Positions 8,344 through 15,977 of a stretch of 64,000 nt of DNA are shown here, piece after piece; within the stretch, counting starts at the first letter, position 1, and each line of letters begins with the position of its first letter. Source of the stretch: Eubacteriaceae bacterium (lineage in GTDB: Bacteria; Bacillota; Clostridia; Peptostreptococcales; Anaerovoracaceae); contig CABIXY010000003.1 in assembly GCA_902362805.1 (NCBI GenBank), positions 154,860 through 218,859 on the forward strand, in the 5' to 3' direction. The translations under genes were made by a program, and so were the position numbers. The notes under the pieces are model-generated. The model did no database searches and was not told the origin of the DNA. It saw only the letters and a list, made by a program, of their open reading frames with translations.

Positions 8344-9780
8344 ATGAATCTTACAAACATGACAATAAAAGAAATGTGTACGACGACAGAAAGACAGCTG
8401 TTTGATCGTAAAAGTGCAAAAATTACTGCAACAGCTATCGCTGTTTCGATGATTGCTTTCGCAAATGCAGATGGAGGTTTATTAGCGGTAGGCATAGAGG
8501 ATGATGGAGAAATCACAGGAATAGACGATTATACGAAAAATATTAATGAGATTCTCAGAGCAAGCTTCGACTTCTGTCAACCATCTATAATGATTGAAAC
8601 AGAGACAATAGACTGCATAGACAGTAGTGGAAGGGAAAACCATATTATATTGATCCGTGTTCCGCAGAGCGGAGAACTTCATGCAAATCATCGGGATGAG
8701 GTTTTTCTGCGCATAGGTGATAGATCAAAGAAGCTTACTTTTGATGAGAGATTGCAGTTGATGTATGCCAAGGGTGCAAGATATTTTGAAAATGAGCCGG
8801 TGTATGGGAGCGGAATAGATGATATTGATATGGTAGCTGTCGCAGAGTACTGTGACAAAATCGGATATGCAAAGTCACCAGAAGAATATATCAAGCAAAA
8901 TAAAAAATTTATCATTAATGTTGGTGGACGACAGGAAATGAGTGGAGCTGCAATTTTATTGTTTGGTAAAAATCCTCAGCTGTTTTTCGAACGTGCCAGA
9001 GTGCGCTTCATCCGATATGAAGGCATAGAAGCAAAAGTTGGTGCTGCTATGAATGTCGTCAAAGACGTAATTTTTGAAGGCCGTATTTTGGACTTGGTCG
9101 AAGCAGCGATTGAGTTTGTCAGGGGTCAGATAAAGGAGCATACTTATTTGGGGCCGGACGCTAAATTTGTGACAGAACCGGAATACCCTGAATTTGTATG
9201 GAAAGAGCTTATTGTCAATGCCATAGCGCATCGAGATTACAGTATTAAAGGCACGGATATTCAGATTAAGATGTTCGATGATCACTTTACTGTGGAAAGC
9301 CCTGGCATGCTTCCGGGAATTGTTCGCTTAAACAATATGAGAGAAATTCACTTTTCAAGAAACCCCAAAATTGCCGGATTACTGCACGAATATGAATATG
9401 TACGTGAGTTTGGGGAAGGTGTTGATCGTATGTACTATGAAATGGAGCAGGCAGGATTGCCTGATCCGGAATACCGAATAGAGGCATTCATGGTGTATGC
9501 AACAATTAGGAATAAAAAATTCCTGGAACAGCAGATTTCCAGTACCCCTCAAGATACCCCTCAAGATACCCCCCAAGATACCCCCCAAGATAAAATATGG
9601 GAATATTGTAGAGAACCTAAGAGTAAACATGAAATTATGGAGTTTTTTGGATATAAAGATGTGAAGAATTTTACTCGAAATTACCTAAAACCTCTTATTC
9701 AAGCCGGAAAGTTAGTGATGACCATACCGGACAAGCCGAAAAGTAAAAAGCAAAAGTATCTAGCAAAACATGAGGAATAA
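8344..9780 (+). CDS. AlbA_2/Schlafen-type putative ATP-binding transcriptional regulator
   Basis: A 478-residue protein of the COG2865 type. Residues 10-130 form an AlbA_2 (Schlafen-like) domain with the FANADGGLLAVGIEDDGEITG signature. ELIVNAIAHRDYSI near residue 292, followed by VESPGMLPG, marks a HATPase_c_4-like domain. A linker of four TPQD repeats (401-416) separates this from a C-terminal winged-helix-like segment. Such proteins are common in accessory regions, some linked to toxin-antitoxin or defence loci; a direct function is not known. ATG 8344 is preceded by GAGGTACTGAAA. Full length for the family. Confidence 0.85.
   Translation: MNLTNMTIKEMCTTTERQLFDRKSAKITATAIAVSMIAFANADGGLLAVGIEDDGEITGIDDYTKNINEILRASFDFCQPSIMIETETIDCIDSSGRENHIILIRVPQSGELHANHRDEVFLRIGDRSKKLTFDERLQLMYAKGARYFENEPVYGSGIDDIDMVAVAEYCDKIGYAKSPEEYIKQNKKFIINVGGRQEMSGAAILLFGKNPQLFFERARVRFIRYEGIEAKVGAAMNVVKDVIFEGRILDLVEAAIEFVRGQIKEHTYLGPDAKFVTEPEYPEFVWKELIVNAIAHRDYSIKGTDIQIKMFDDHFTVESPGMLPGIVRLNNMREIHFSRNPKIAGLLHEYEYVREFGEGVDRMYYEMEQAGLPDPEYRIEAFMVYATIRNKKFLEQQISSTPQDTPQDTPQDTPQDKIWEYCREPKSKHEIMEFFGYKDVKNFTRNYLKPLIQAGKLVMTIPDKPKSKKQKYLAKHEE
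9544..9591 (+). repeat. Four 12-bp in-frame tandem repeats encoding TPQD
   Basis: Units at 9544, 9556, 9568 and 9580. The first two read ACCCCTCAAGAT, the last two ACCCCCCAAGAT. Unit length is a multiple of three, so changes in copy number alter linker length without shifting frame. Confidence 0.95.
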
Positions 9781-9820
9781 AGAGGAATGTTTAGATACGG
9801 ATAGAAAAGAGAGATGTTTG

Positions 9821-10077
9821 ATGGCGGACAGTCGGGAACTATGGGTAGAAGCTAAAAGGAAGTGCAGGCTTAATGCAGAAGAAGTGCAAATGGCAAAAGA
9901 GATGGGGTGAACCCAAAGAGCCTGATTAAAAATATACCAGCTAAAAATGAACAATGGAAAGCTCCTGTAAAAATATGGATTAGGGATATGTATGCAGAAA
10001 GATTTGGCAGAAGAAGTCCTGCGGTAAATAGCAAGAAAAAAGGTAGAAAACCCAGCGAGCAAGAACTTCTATTCTGA
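9821..10077 (+). pseudogene. Small hypothetical gene split by a one-base frameshift
   Basis: ATG 9821 opens MADSRELWVEAKRKCRLNAE and reaches a stop at 9907-9909 after EMG. The +1 frame continues smoothly from the same point as VNPKSLIKNIPAKNEQWKAP, then WIRDMYAERFG, and stops at 10075. One missing G in the ATGGGG run would join both into a protein of about 85 residues. The type is familiar as a small conserved Firmicute hypothetical protein of unknown role. A sequencing error cannot be excluded. Confidence 0.6.
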
Positions 10078-10173
10078 TTGAATAAAAGCTTGCATGCTTC
10101 GAGCGAGGGATTAAATTTTTAAGTGCAGCAGGGTTTTGCTGATAATACATGTTACAAAGAAAGGAAACTTCAC

Positions 10174-10608
10174 ATGGGTCTGATAGAAATGGCCAGCGGT
10201 AACTCCGTCTGGCGTGGAATAGATTATTACGAGAACAAAAAGGTTGTCTCATGGGAACAGACGGGGACGAATACTTATGATGGAATTGTCTCTGGCAGTG
10301 GGGTCAATCGTTACACTGTACATATAGATAAAGCGCATCCGAGAAGGTCTGCTTGCAATTGCCCATTTGCTGAAGGACGCAGAGTCATCTGCAAGCATAT
10401 GATCGCTCTCTACTTCACCGCCGAACCGAAGGTCGCAAAAGACTTTTTAAAAGAAGTAGAGGAATGGGAGGCTGAGGAAGAAGAACGAGAACAGCAGCAC
10501 TACGAAGATTTAAAGAAATATGTAAAGAGCCTTTCGAAAGCGGAGTTACAAGAACGATTATTGGCGGCAATGGTCGAACTTGAGGAACGAGAAACCTATT
10601 ATCGGTAA
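10174..10608 (+). CDS. SWIM zinc-finger domain protein
   Basis: A 144-residue protein with a SWIM finger, CNCPFAEGRRVICKHM, giving the C-x-C...C-x-H zinc ligands near residue 60. SWIM domains bind DNA or proteins; the specific role here is unknown. The C-terminal third is strongly acidic and predicted helical (EEWEAEEEEREQQ). A GTG at 10123 is in frame, but ATG 10174 is favoured because GAAAGGAAAC lies just upstream and MGLIEMASG is a more natural start. Confidence 0.7.
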   Translation: MGLIEMASGNSVWRGIDYYENKKVVSWEQTGTNTYDGIVSGSGVNRYTVHIDKAHPRRSACNCPFAEGRRVICKHMIALYFTAEPKVAKDFLKEVEEWEAEEEEREQQHYEDLKKYVKSLSKAELQERLLAAMVELEERETYYR

Positions 10609-10648
10609 CAAAGGCGTAAATTGGCCGTACTTATTTTGGAGGAACAAC

Positions 10649-10864
10649 ATGAATGAAATTAAACCGGGGCGTTATTACCATTTCAAAGGCAACGAATACG
10701 AAGTATTATATGTTGCAAAACACAGCGAGACATTGGAGCCGATGGTCGTTTATCGCGCTCTTTATGGAGAGGGCGGCATCTGGGTACGCCCGGCTTCTAT
10801 GTGGAACGAAACCGTGGTACGCGACGGCAAAACCTACAAGCGGTTTACCTATATCGGGGAGTAG
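10649..10864 (+). CDS. DUF1653 family protein
   Basis: A 71-residue protein with the DUF1653 pattern: KPGRYYHFKGNEYEVLYVAKHSET, MVVYRALYG and a final RFTYIG. The family is widespread; its function is unknown. ATG 10649 is chosen over an upstream in-frame start because GGAGG lies 7 bp before it. It ends the accessory island and is followed by a long inverted repeat. Confidence 0.85.
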   Translation: MNEIKPGRYYHFKGNEYEVLYVAKHSETLEPMVVYRALYGEGGIWVRPASMWNETVVRDGKTYKRFTYIGE

Positions 10865-10944
10865 CTCTCAAAAAAGTGGCTGCAGCACTGCACATAGCGG
10901 TCTTTGCAATCCTCGCATTATCCTCTATTCAATCAAAAAATAGA

Positions 10945-11067
10945 AAAAGCACCTAAAAATTTCCCGACTCAAAGGGAGTGTCGCCACTGCCAATGGCTGT
11001 AACCGTTGAAACTTCGTTACGGCATTTGCCATTGCTGCAGCGGCGAGTATATATTTTAGGTGCTTTT
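10945..11067. repeat. 123-bp nested inverted repeat (structured RNA, MITE-like element or terminator)
   Basis: Outer arms AAAAGCACCTAAAA (10945-10958) and TTTTAGGTGCTTTT (11054-11067) are perfect complements of 14 bp. Inside, TCGCCACTGC and CAATGGC (about 10979-10998) pair with GCCATTGCTGCAGCGGCGA (about 11027-11045), and TGTAAC pairs with GTTACG. A smaller ACTC/GAGT hairpin lies near the left arm. It separates the accessory island from the MFS gene. Confidence 0.75.
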
Positions 11068-11157
11068 AACTATTTTTAGCAAAATGACGGGTAAAACCCT
11101 TCTTTCAACAATACATTGCAGAGGTTTTTTCTTTAAATCTCATTGCGCAGCATCTCC

Positions 11158-12420
11158 TCACTGTGCAATCTTCTCCTCCTGTTTCGCTTTCTCCAGCTTG
11201 ATTTCTTTGGCGAAGAACATGAGCACGATGTAGAAGACGGTAACGGCAATCATGGCCATCATCAGCATGCGGTGGTTTGTGCCAAAGAGCCCCGCAGCAC
11301 CCAGGAAGATGACGCCGGCGACGTTGCCCATGAACATGAGCAGGCCTTCGGAGGTACCTTCTGATGTAGGATAGCAGGATTCTGCGGCGAAGGTCAGGGT
11401 CAGCGGTGCGCCGCCTACGATAAAGAAGCCGTAGATTGCTGCAGCGATGGCCAGGCCGCCAAAGCCTTTCATGGCGAGGAAAAGTGCAAAGCCGACGCAG
11501 CCGATGATGTTGACGACGATCATGTAAGGCAGTCGCTTATGCTGTTTATCCTTATCGGAAATCAGAGATATGATCAAGCTGCCGATGATGCCGATGCCTA
11601 GGATGATAACCCCGATGATGCCAACCTGTGTTGCATCGACGCCTTCATTAGTCAAGTTGCGCAAGATCGGTTCGATCATGGTAAAGAAGGTGTTGAACAC
11701 GCCAAATACACAGAAAAACATTAATAATGCCAAAATGAAATTTTTCTTTTTTAAAGCGAATTTGATGCCCTCTTTGAAATCTGAACGTCCAGCTAACTCT
11801 TCCGGACAAGGCGGTGTCGGCGGTTTTTCTTTTACGAAGATTAAGAATAAGATTGCAGAGACGACACCTACTGCGCCATAAGTCATCAGCATACTTTTGA
11901 TAGTCATTCCCGATTCCAGCAGCACCGGTGTAAGCAGCAGTCCTACGCACATGCCAAAATAGCTGCAGAGAAGGCCGACGCTATTGGCCGTGGCGCGTTC
12001 TCTTTCTGGGAACCATTTACCGGCCACCAGACCGGGTGAGTTTAACAGGAATGGCTGTGCAATAGCGAAGCCGACGGTCATAACTAAGACCAGCGTATAA
12101 CTATCGCCGAAAAGACCGCGCAGCAAAGCGCATATTCCGGTAAGAACGACTCCGAATCCTACTGCCTTTTTGAAGCCAAAGCGCTCAAAGGCGGCGAGAG
12201 ATGGAATGGAAACGATAATCATGCCTGCCATAAAGATGATTGACAGAAGGCTGATCGCACTTTCTCCTTTTGTCGCGTCGGTAAATCCATAGTACTTCCA
12301 CGCATCTGTGGTGATTGAGAAGAACGTAGTCCACATGAGTTGAATAACACCCGTACACAATCCGTAAATCCCAAGTACAACCCAGCGATATCCGTAGACT
12401 TGATAATTTTGTTCCTTCAT
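11158..12420 (-). CDS. Major facilitator superfamily transporter, FLVCR-like
   Basis: A 420-residue membrane protein with about 12 hydrophobic segments. The first half has AFERFGFKKAVGFGVVLTG (the loop 2-3 region) and WFPERERATANSVG; the latter and the overall pattern recall the FLVCR/SLC49-like branch of MFS. The substrate is unknown. It diverges from a TetR gene, and a palindrome in its promoter suggests TetR control. GGAAAGGATGG precedes the start. Confidence 0.85.
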   Translation of the reverse strand: MKEQNYQVYGYRWVVLGIYGLCTGVIQLMWTTFFSITTDAWKYYGFTDATKGESAISLLSIIFMAGMIIVSIPSLAAFERFGFKKAVGFGVVLTGICALLRGLFGDSYTLVLVMTVGFAIAQPFLLNSPGLVAGKWFPERERATANSVGLLCSYFGMCVGLLLTPVLLESGMTIKSMLMTYGAVGVVSAILFLIFVKEKPPTPPCPEELAGRSDFKEGIKFALKKKNFILALLMFFCVFGVFNTFFTMIEPILRNLTNEGVDATQVGIIGVIILGIGIIGSLIISLISDKDKQHKRLPYMIVVNIIGCVGFALFLAMKGFGGLAIAAAIYGFFIVGGAPLTLTFAAESCYPTSEGTSEGLLMFMGNVAGVIFLGAAGLFGTNHRMLMMAMIAVTVFYIVLMFFAKEIKLEKAKQEEKIAQ

Positions 12421-12572
12421 TGGTTATTCACCATCCTTTCCGACGGTGCCCTGGTCTGTCTTTACTTGTCAGCTGTTTCACTGATGATACAAATCTTTTA
12501 GCACGTCATAAGAATTTTTGGCGCATAAGATTTCACAGTCTGCGCCCATTATTTGTTTAAATATTCAGTTTA

Positions 12573-12601
12573 ATTATACTTCGGTATAAAATTAGTGTCA
12601 A
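12573..12601 (-). promoter_or_regulatory. Promoter of the MFS gene with a palindromic operator
   Basis: On the minus strand TTGACA (12596-12601) and TATAAT (12573-12578) are separated by 17 bp. The palindrome TTATAC-TTCG-GTATAA (12574-12589) covers the -10 and part of the spacer, a good position for repression by the divergent TetR protein. Confidence 0.65.
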
Positions 12602-12675
12602 GTCTGAAAATTCTGTTTGCCTCTTTTTTTGTTCTAGTGTAGAATAAATGCAAGGAAAGAAAGGAGTAGTTCGCC

Positions 12676-13272
12676 ATGGTAAGACATTCCCGCAGAGAAT
12701 TAAACAAACGTAAATGCCGCGCTAGGATTTTAAAATCGTCGCGGAAATTATTCAGTGCAAAAGGGTATGAAAATACAACCATAGAAGACGTGGCCGAACG
12801 ATCCGAGATTTCCAAGGCCACCCTTTACAACTATTTTCCCAATAAAGAAAGTCTTTTGATCGGAATTGCTGAAGAGGAACTGGACCAGATTCGCCACTTC
12901 ATCACCCACGAGTTGAATGACGTGAGCAGTGCGGCAGAAAAAATCCGCCGTGTTCTGGAAGTGTTCATTTTGGACTCCATCCAGTACATCAACCTTGCGC
13001 GAAAAATCACTTATTTAAATTCCTGCGAGACAAGCCCCCTGTATGCCACGCGCATGAATATGATGGCTATTTTTTTAGAATTGGTGTCGGAGGCACAAGA
13101 TCGAGGGGACTTTCGCAGCGACTTAAACCCTGACGACATCGTAGACATCATCATGAGCGTCTACTTGATGGCGCAGTTTGAATGGCATGATATCGACCAC
13201 TATACGCCGGAATTTTGCCGTCAGAAACTCAATCGAATTTTAGACATCGTTTTATTTAATATAGTTTGCTGA
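12676..13272 (+). CDS. TetR/AcrR family regulator
   Basis: A 198-residue repressor. The N-terminal helix-turn-helix is typical: ARILKSSRKLFSAKGYENTT then VAERSEISKATLYNYFPNKESLL (about residues 16-58). The C-terminal ligand-binding half is not specific. AAGGAG lies 9 bp before ATG 12676. It diverges from the MFS gene and probably controls it through the palindrome at 12574-12589. Its 3' end lies 35 bp before alkC, so the two may be co-transcribed. Confidence 0.9.
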   Translation: MVRHSRRELNKRKCRARILKSSRKLFSAKGYENTTIEDVAERSEISKATLYNYFPNKESLLIGIAEEELDQIRHFITHELNDVSSAAEKIRRVLEVFILDSIQYINLARKITYLNSCETSPLYATRMNMMAIFLELVSEAQDRGDFRSDLNPDDIVDIIMSVYLMAQFEWHDIDHYTPEFCRQKLNRILDIVLFNIVC

Positions 13273-13307
13273 TTAGGACAGAATACACGATACAGGAGAG
13301 ACAGCAC

Positions 13308-14399
13308 ATGGCAGAATTACTAAAAGATATGTACAACCACGAATCACTTTATGACATTGCGAGGATCATTCAATCCGTTTATGATCCTTTTCAGATTGAC
13401 GATTTTTTAAAGTCCACGATGGACGAGTCGTGGGAGGATTTAGAATTAAAAGCGAGAGTTCGAAAAATCAGTTCAAATCTAGGTAAATATCTGCCGGCGG
13501 ACTATGAGGATGCTCTGGCTATTCTCGATAAAGTGGTGGGTCGTTTCGATTCAGGTTTTTTCGGCATCTTGTTCCCAGACTTTGTTGAAGTCTATGGGCG
13601 GGACGAAAAAAACTGGCGGCTATCCATAGCGGCCTTGGAGCGATATACCCCTTACTCTTCCGCCGAATTTGCCGTACGGCCTTTTATCATAGACCATGAG
13701 GAACGTATGATGGCACAGATGTATGCCTGGTCCAAACACGAAAATGAACACGTCAGAAGGCTGGCCAGTGAAGGCTGCCGCCCGCAGCTTCCATGGGGTC
13801 AGGCTTTGGCAAAATTTAAAAAAGATCCTGCCCCGATTCTGCCTATTTTAGAGCAGTTAAAAGCCGATCCATCCCCTTATGTGCGAAAGAGTGTCGCTAA
13901 TAACTTGAACGACATTTCGAAAACCCATCCGCAATTGATAGAAAAACTGGCAAAGGATTGGTACGGTAAAAACGAGGATACGAATTGGATTGTAAAACAC
14001 GGATGCAGGACTCTGTTGAAAAAAGGCAATCGAGAGGTACTAGCTATCTTCGGATATCAAAATACTGATTGTATTGAGGTCAATGACTATATGGTAAATC
14101 CAAAATCCCTTTCTATCGGGGAAGAACTTTCTTTTTCATTTCATATTTTGTCCATGGAGGCGACAAAAGTGAGACTGGAATATGCGATCGACTATGTAAA
14201 AGCCAATGGCAAAAGAAATAGAAAAATCTTTCAAATCTCTGAACTTTCTCTGAGCAAAAACGAGAAGAGGTTCTACAATAAAAAACACTCCTTTGCTGAT
14301 TTAACCACAAGAAAGCACTATCCAGGAATCCATACGATTACACTCATCGTCAATGGTGCCGAGCGATGCGCGGAAGATTTTCAGTTGACGAGCATATAG
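13308..14399 (+). CDS. alkC: AlkC-type HEAT-like DNA glycosylase (DNA alkylation repair)
   Basis: A 363-residue protein. The first 240 residues are HEAT-like repeats of the AlkC/AlkD superfamily (WRLSIAALERYTPYSSAEFAVRPF, HENEHVRRLASEGCRPQLPW, DPSPYVRKSVANNLNDISKTHP). The last 100 residues (from about 265) are beta-rich and fit the Ig-like domain that distinguishes AlkC from AlkD. These enzymes excise N3- and N7-alkylated bases without base flipping. ATG 13308 is chosen over the upstream frame start because CAGGAGAG precedes it. It follows the TetR gene closely. Confidence 0.85.
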   Translation: MAELLKDMYNHESLYDIARIIQSVYDPFQIDDFLKSTMDESWEDLELKARVRKISSNLGKYLPADYEDALAILDKVVGRFDSGFFGILFPDFVEVYGRDEKNWRLSIAALERYTPYSSAEFAVRPFIIDHEERMMAQMYAWSKHENEHVRRLASEGCRPQLPWGQALAKFKKDPAPILPILEQLKADPSPYVRKSVANNLNDISKTHPQLIEKLAKDWYGKNEDTNWIVKHGCRTLLKKGNREVLAIFGYQNTDCIEVNDYMVNPKSLSIGEELSFSFHILSMEATKVRLEYAIDYVKANGKRNRKIFQISELSLSKNEKRFYNKKHSFADLTTRKHYPGIHTITLIVNGAERCAEDFQLTSI

Positions 14400-14462
14400 T
14401 TGTTGTGTTCTGTGCAAAATAAAAGTATCGTTCCATAATTTAATTTAAAGGAGTATACTATT

Positions 14463-15737
14463 ATGAGCAGTTATAACGCAGTATTAGCTAGAAATACTGA
14501 AAATGCACCGACGAATATCGGCCGCTCTTCGCAGACGGTGGCGTTCTCTCACTACAATAACCTCTCCGCTCAGTTGCCCATTGACCCTAAAACAGGGGAA
14601 CTGGTCACTGGCGGTATCAAAGGACAGGCAATGCAGTGCTTTAAGAACATCAAAGCGATTGTCGAGAGTATCGATCATTCTATGAGTGATGTGGTGAAGA
14701 TTACGATTTTCGTCAAGGATATCAAAGACATGGAAGCTGTAGACGAAGTGTACAAGCCGTTTTTCCCCGGTTATGTTCCCGCCCGGACAGTGGCCGCTGC
14801 AGCCGCTTTACCTATGGATGCCCTGGTACAGGTGGAAGCGATTCTTTCCAACGGAGAAGGTACCATTCCAAATGCGCCCCAGGCAGGCGACCTCATAAAG
14901 ATAACAAACAACACAGAAAATGCACCGACCTGTTCTCTATCCACACAGACTGTAGCATTTTCTCATTACAATCATCTTTCCGCCCAGTTGCCCATTGAAG
15001 CGAAATCCGGCAAATTGGTCACTGGCGGTGTCAAAGAGCAGGCGGCACAATGTTTTAAGAATATCAAAGCGATTTTAGAGAGTATCGACGTTCCCTTTGA
15101 CGATATCGTAAAACTGAACATCTTTCTCAAAGACCTGGCAGATAGAAATGTCGTGGATGATGTCTATAAGACGTTCTTTCCGGACTCTGCGATTGCAAGG
15201 GCAGCGGCCTACGTTCCGGCGCGGACCTTCATTGCTGCTTCTGGATTACCGATGAACGCCTGTGTTCAAGTGGAAGCGGTCGTATCCCACGGAGATGGCA
15301 CGCCTCCGCAAGCAGTGGAGGACAGGCACGGATTGATCATTGAAGCGAACAATACAGAAAACGCGCCAAAATGTCCTTTGTCCACGCAGACAGTAGCTTT
15401 TTCCCATTACAACCACCTTTCAGCACAATTACCGCTAGATCCGAAAACTGGCAGCATGGCTGCCGGCGGCGTAAAAGAACAGGCAAGACAGTGCCTGGAC
15501 AACATCAAAGCCATCGTTGAAAGTATCGGTCATGTGATGGAGGATGTGGTGAAAGTGAATATTTTCCTCAAAAATATTGCAGATATCGAGGCGGCAGATG
15601 AAGTGTACAGAGACTTCTTCCCAGACGGTATCCCTGCGAGAAGAATCGTCGGCGTATCGGAATTGCCTGACCAAGCCTGCATCCAAATCGACGCAGTGGT
15701 GTCCAACGCAGAAGGAACACCGCCGATGACAAATTAA
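14463..15737 (+). CDS. Triple RidA/YjgF-domain protein
   Basis: A 424-residue protein made of three tandem RidA domains, at about residues 10-140, 150-285 and 297-424. Each begins NTENAP, contains TVAFSHYN.LSAQLP, then GG.K.QA.QC..NIKAI.ESI, and ends PAR......LP...VQ(I/V)(E/D)A. The Arg of PAR, which binds the substrate carboxylate in RidA, is present in all three. RidA enzymes deaminate reactive enamine/imine intermediates as homotrimers with sites between subunits, so this chain may be a covalent trimer. GGAG lies before ATG 14463. It stands alone between alkC and a terminator. Confidence 0.92.
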   Translation: MSSYNAVLARNTENAPTNIGRSSQTVAFSHYNNLSAQLPIDPKTGELVTGGIKGQAMQCFKNIKAIVESIDHSMSDVVKITIFVKDIKDMEAVDEVYKPFFPGYVPARTVAAAAALPMDALVQVEAILSNGEGTIPNAPQAGDLIKITNNTENAPTCSLSTQTVAFSHYNHLSAQLPIEAKSGKLVTGGVKEQAAQCFKNIKAILESIDVPFDDIVKLNIFLKDLADRNVVDDVYKTFFPDSAIARAAAYVPARTFIAASGLPMNACVQVEAVVSHGDGTPPQAVEDRHGLIIEANNTENAPKCPLSTQTVAFSHYNHLSAQLPLDPKTGSMAAGGVKEQARQCLDNIKAIVESIGHVMEDVVKVNIFLKNIADIEAADEVYRDFFPDGIPARRIVGVSELPDQACIQIDAVVSNAEGTPPMTN

Positions 15738-15762
15738 TCTCATATCACGTTAGAAATTGCAG

Positions 15763-15808
15763 AAAAGCAACAGATGATCATTCGATTGAGCAGACCTGTT
15801 GCTTTTTT
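15763..15808 (+). terminator. Rho-independent terminator after the RidA gene
   Basis: AAAAGCAACAG (15763-15773) pairs with CTGTTGCTTTT (15796-15806), followed by more T. Confidence 0.8.
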
Positions 15809-15977
15809 GATAGAAGGTTATTTCTGCGTCATTTTATTCAAATCCCCTGCTTCTTAAAGCTTTTGATTGTGTATCCATTCTGCCCGTGATAGAATAGATA
15901 AAAAGGGCGGGCTTGCAGAAGCAGGCTGACGCTCTGACGATGCATGCACAATCAGTTGGTTATGAATACAGGAGAAG

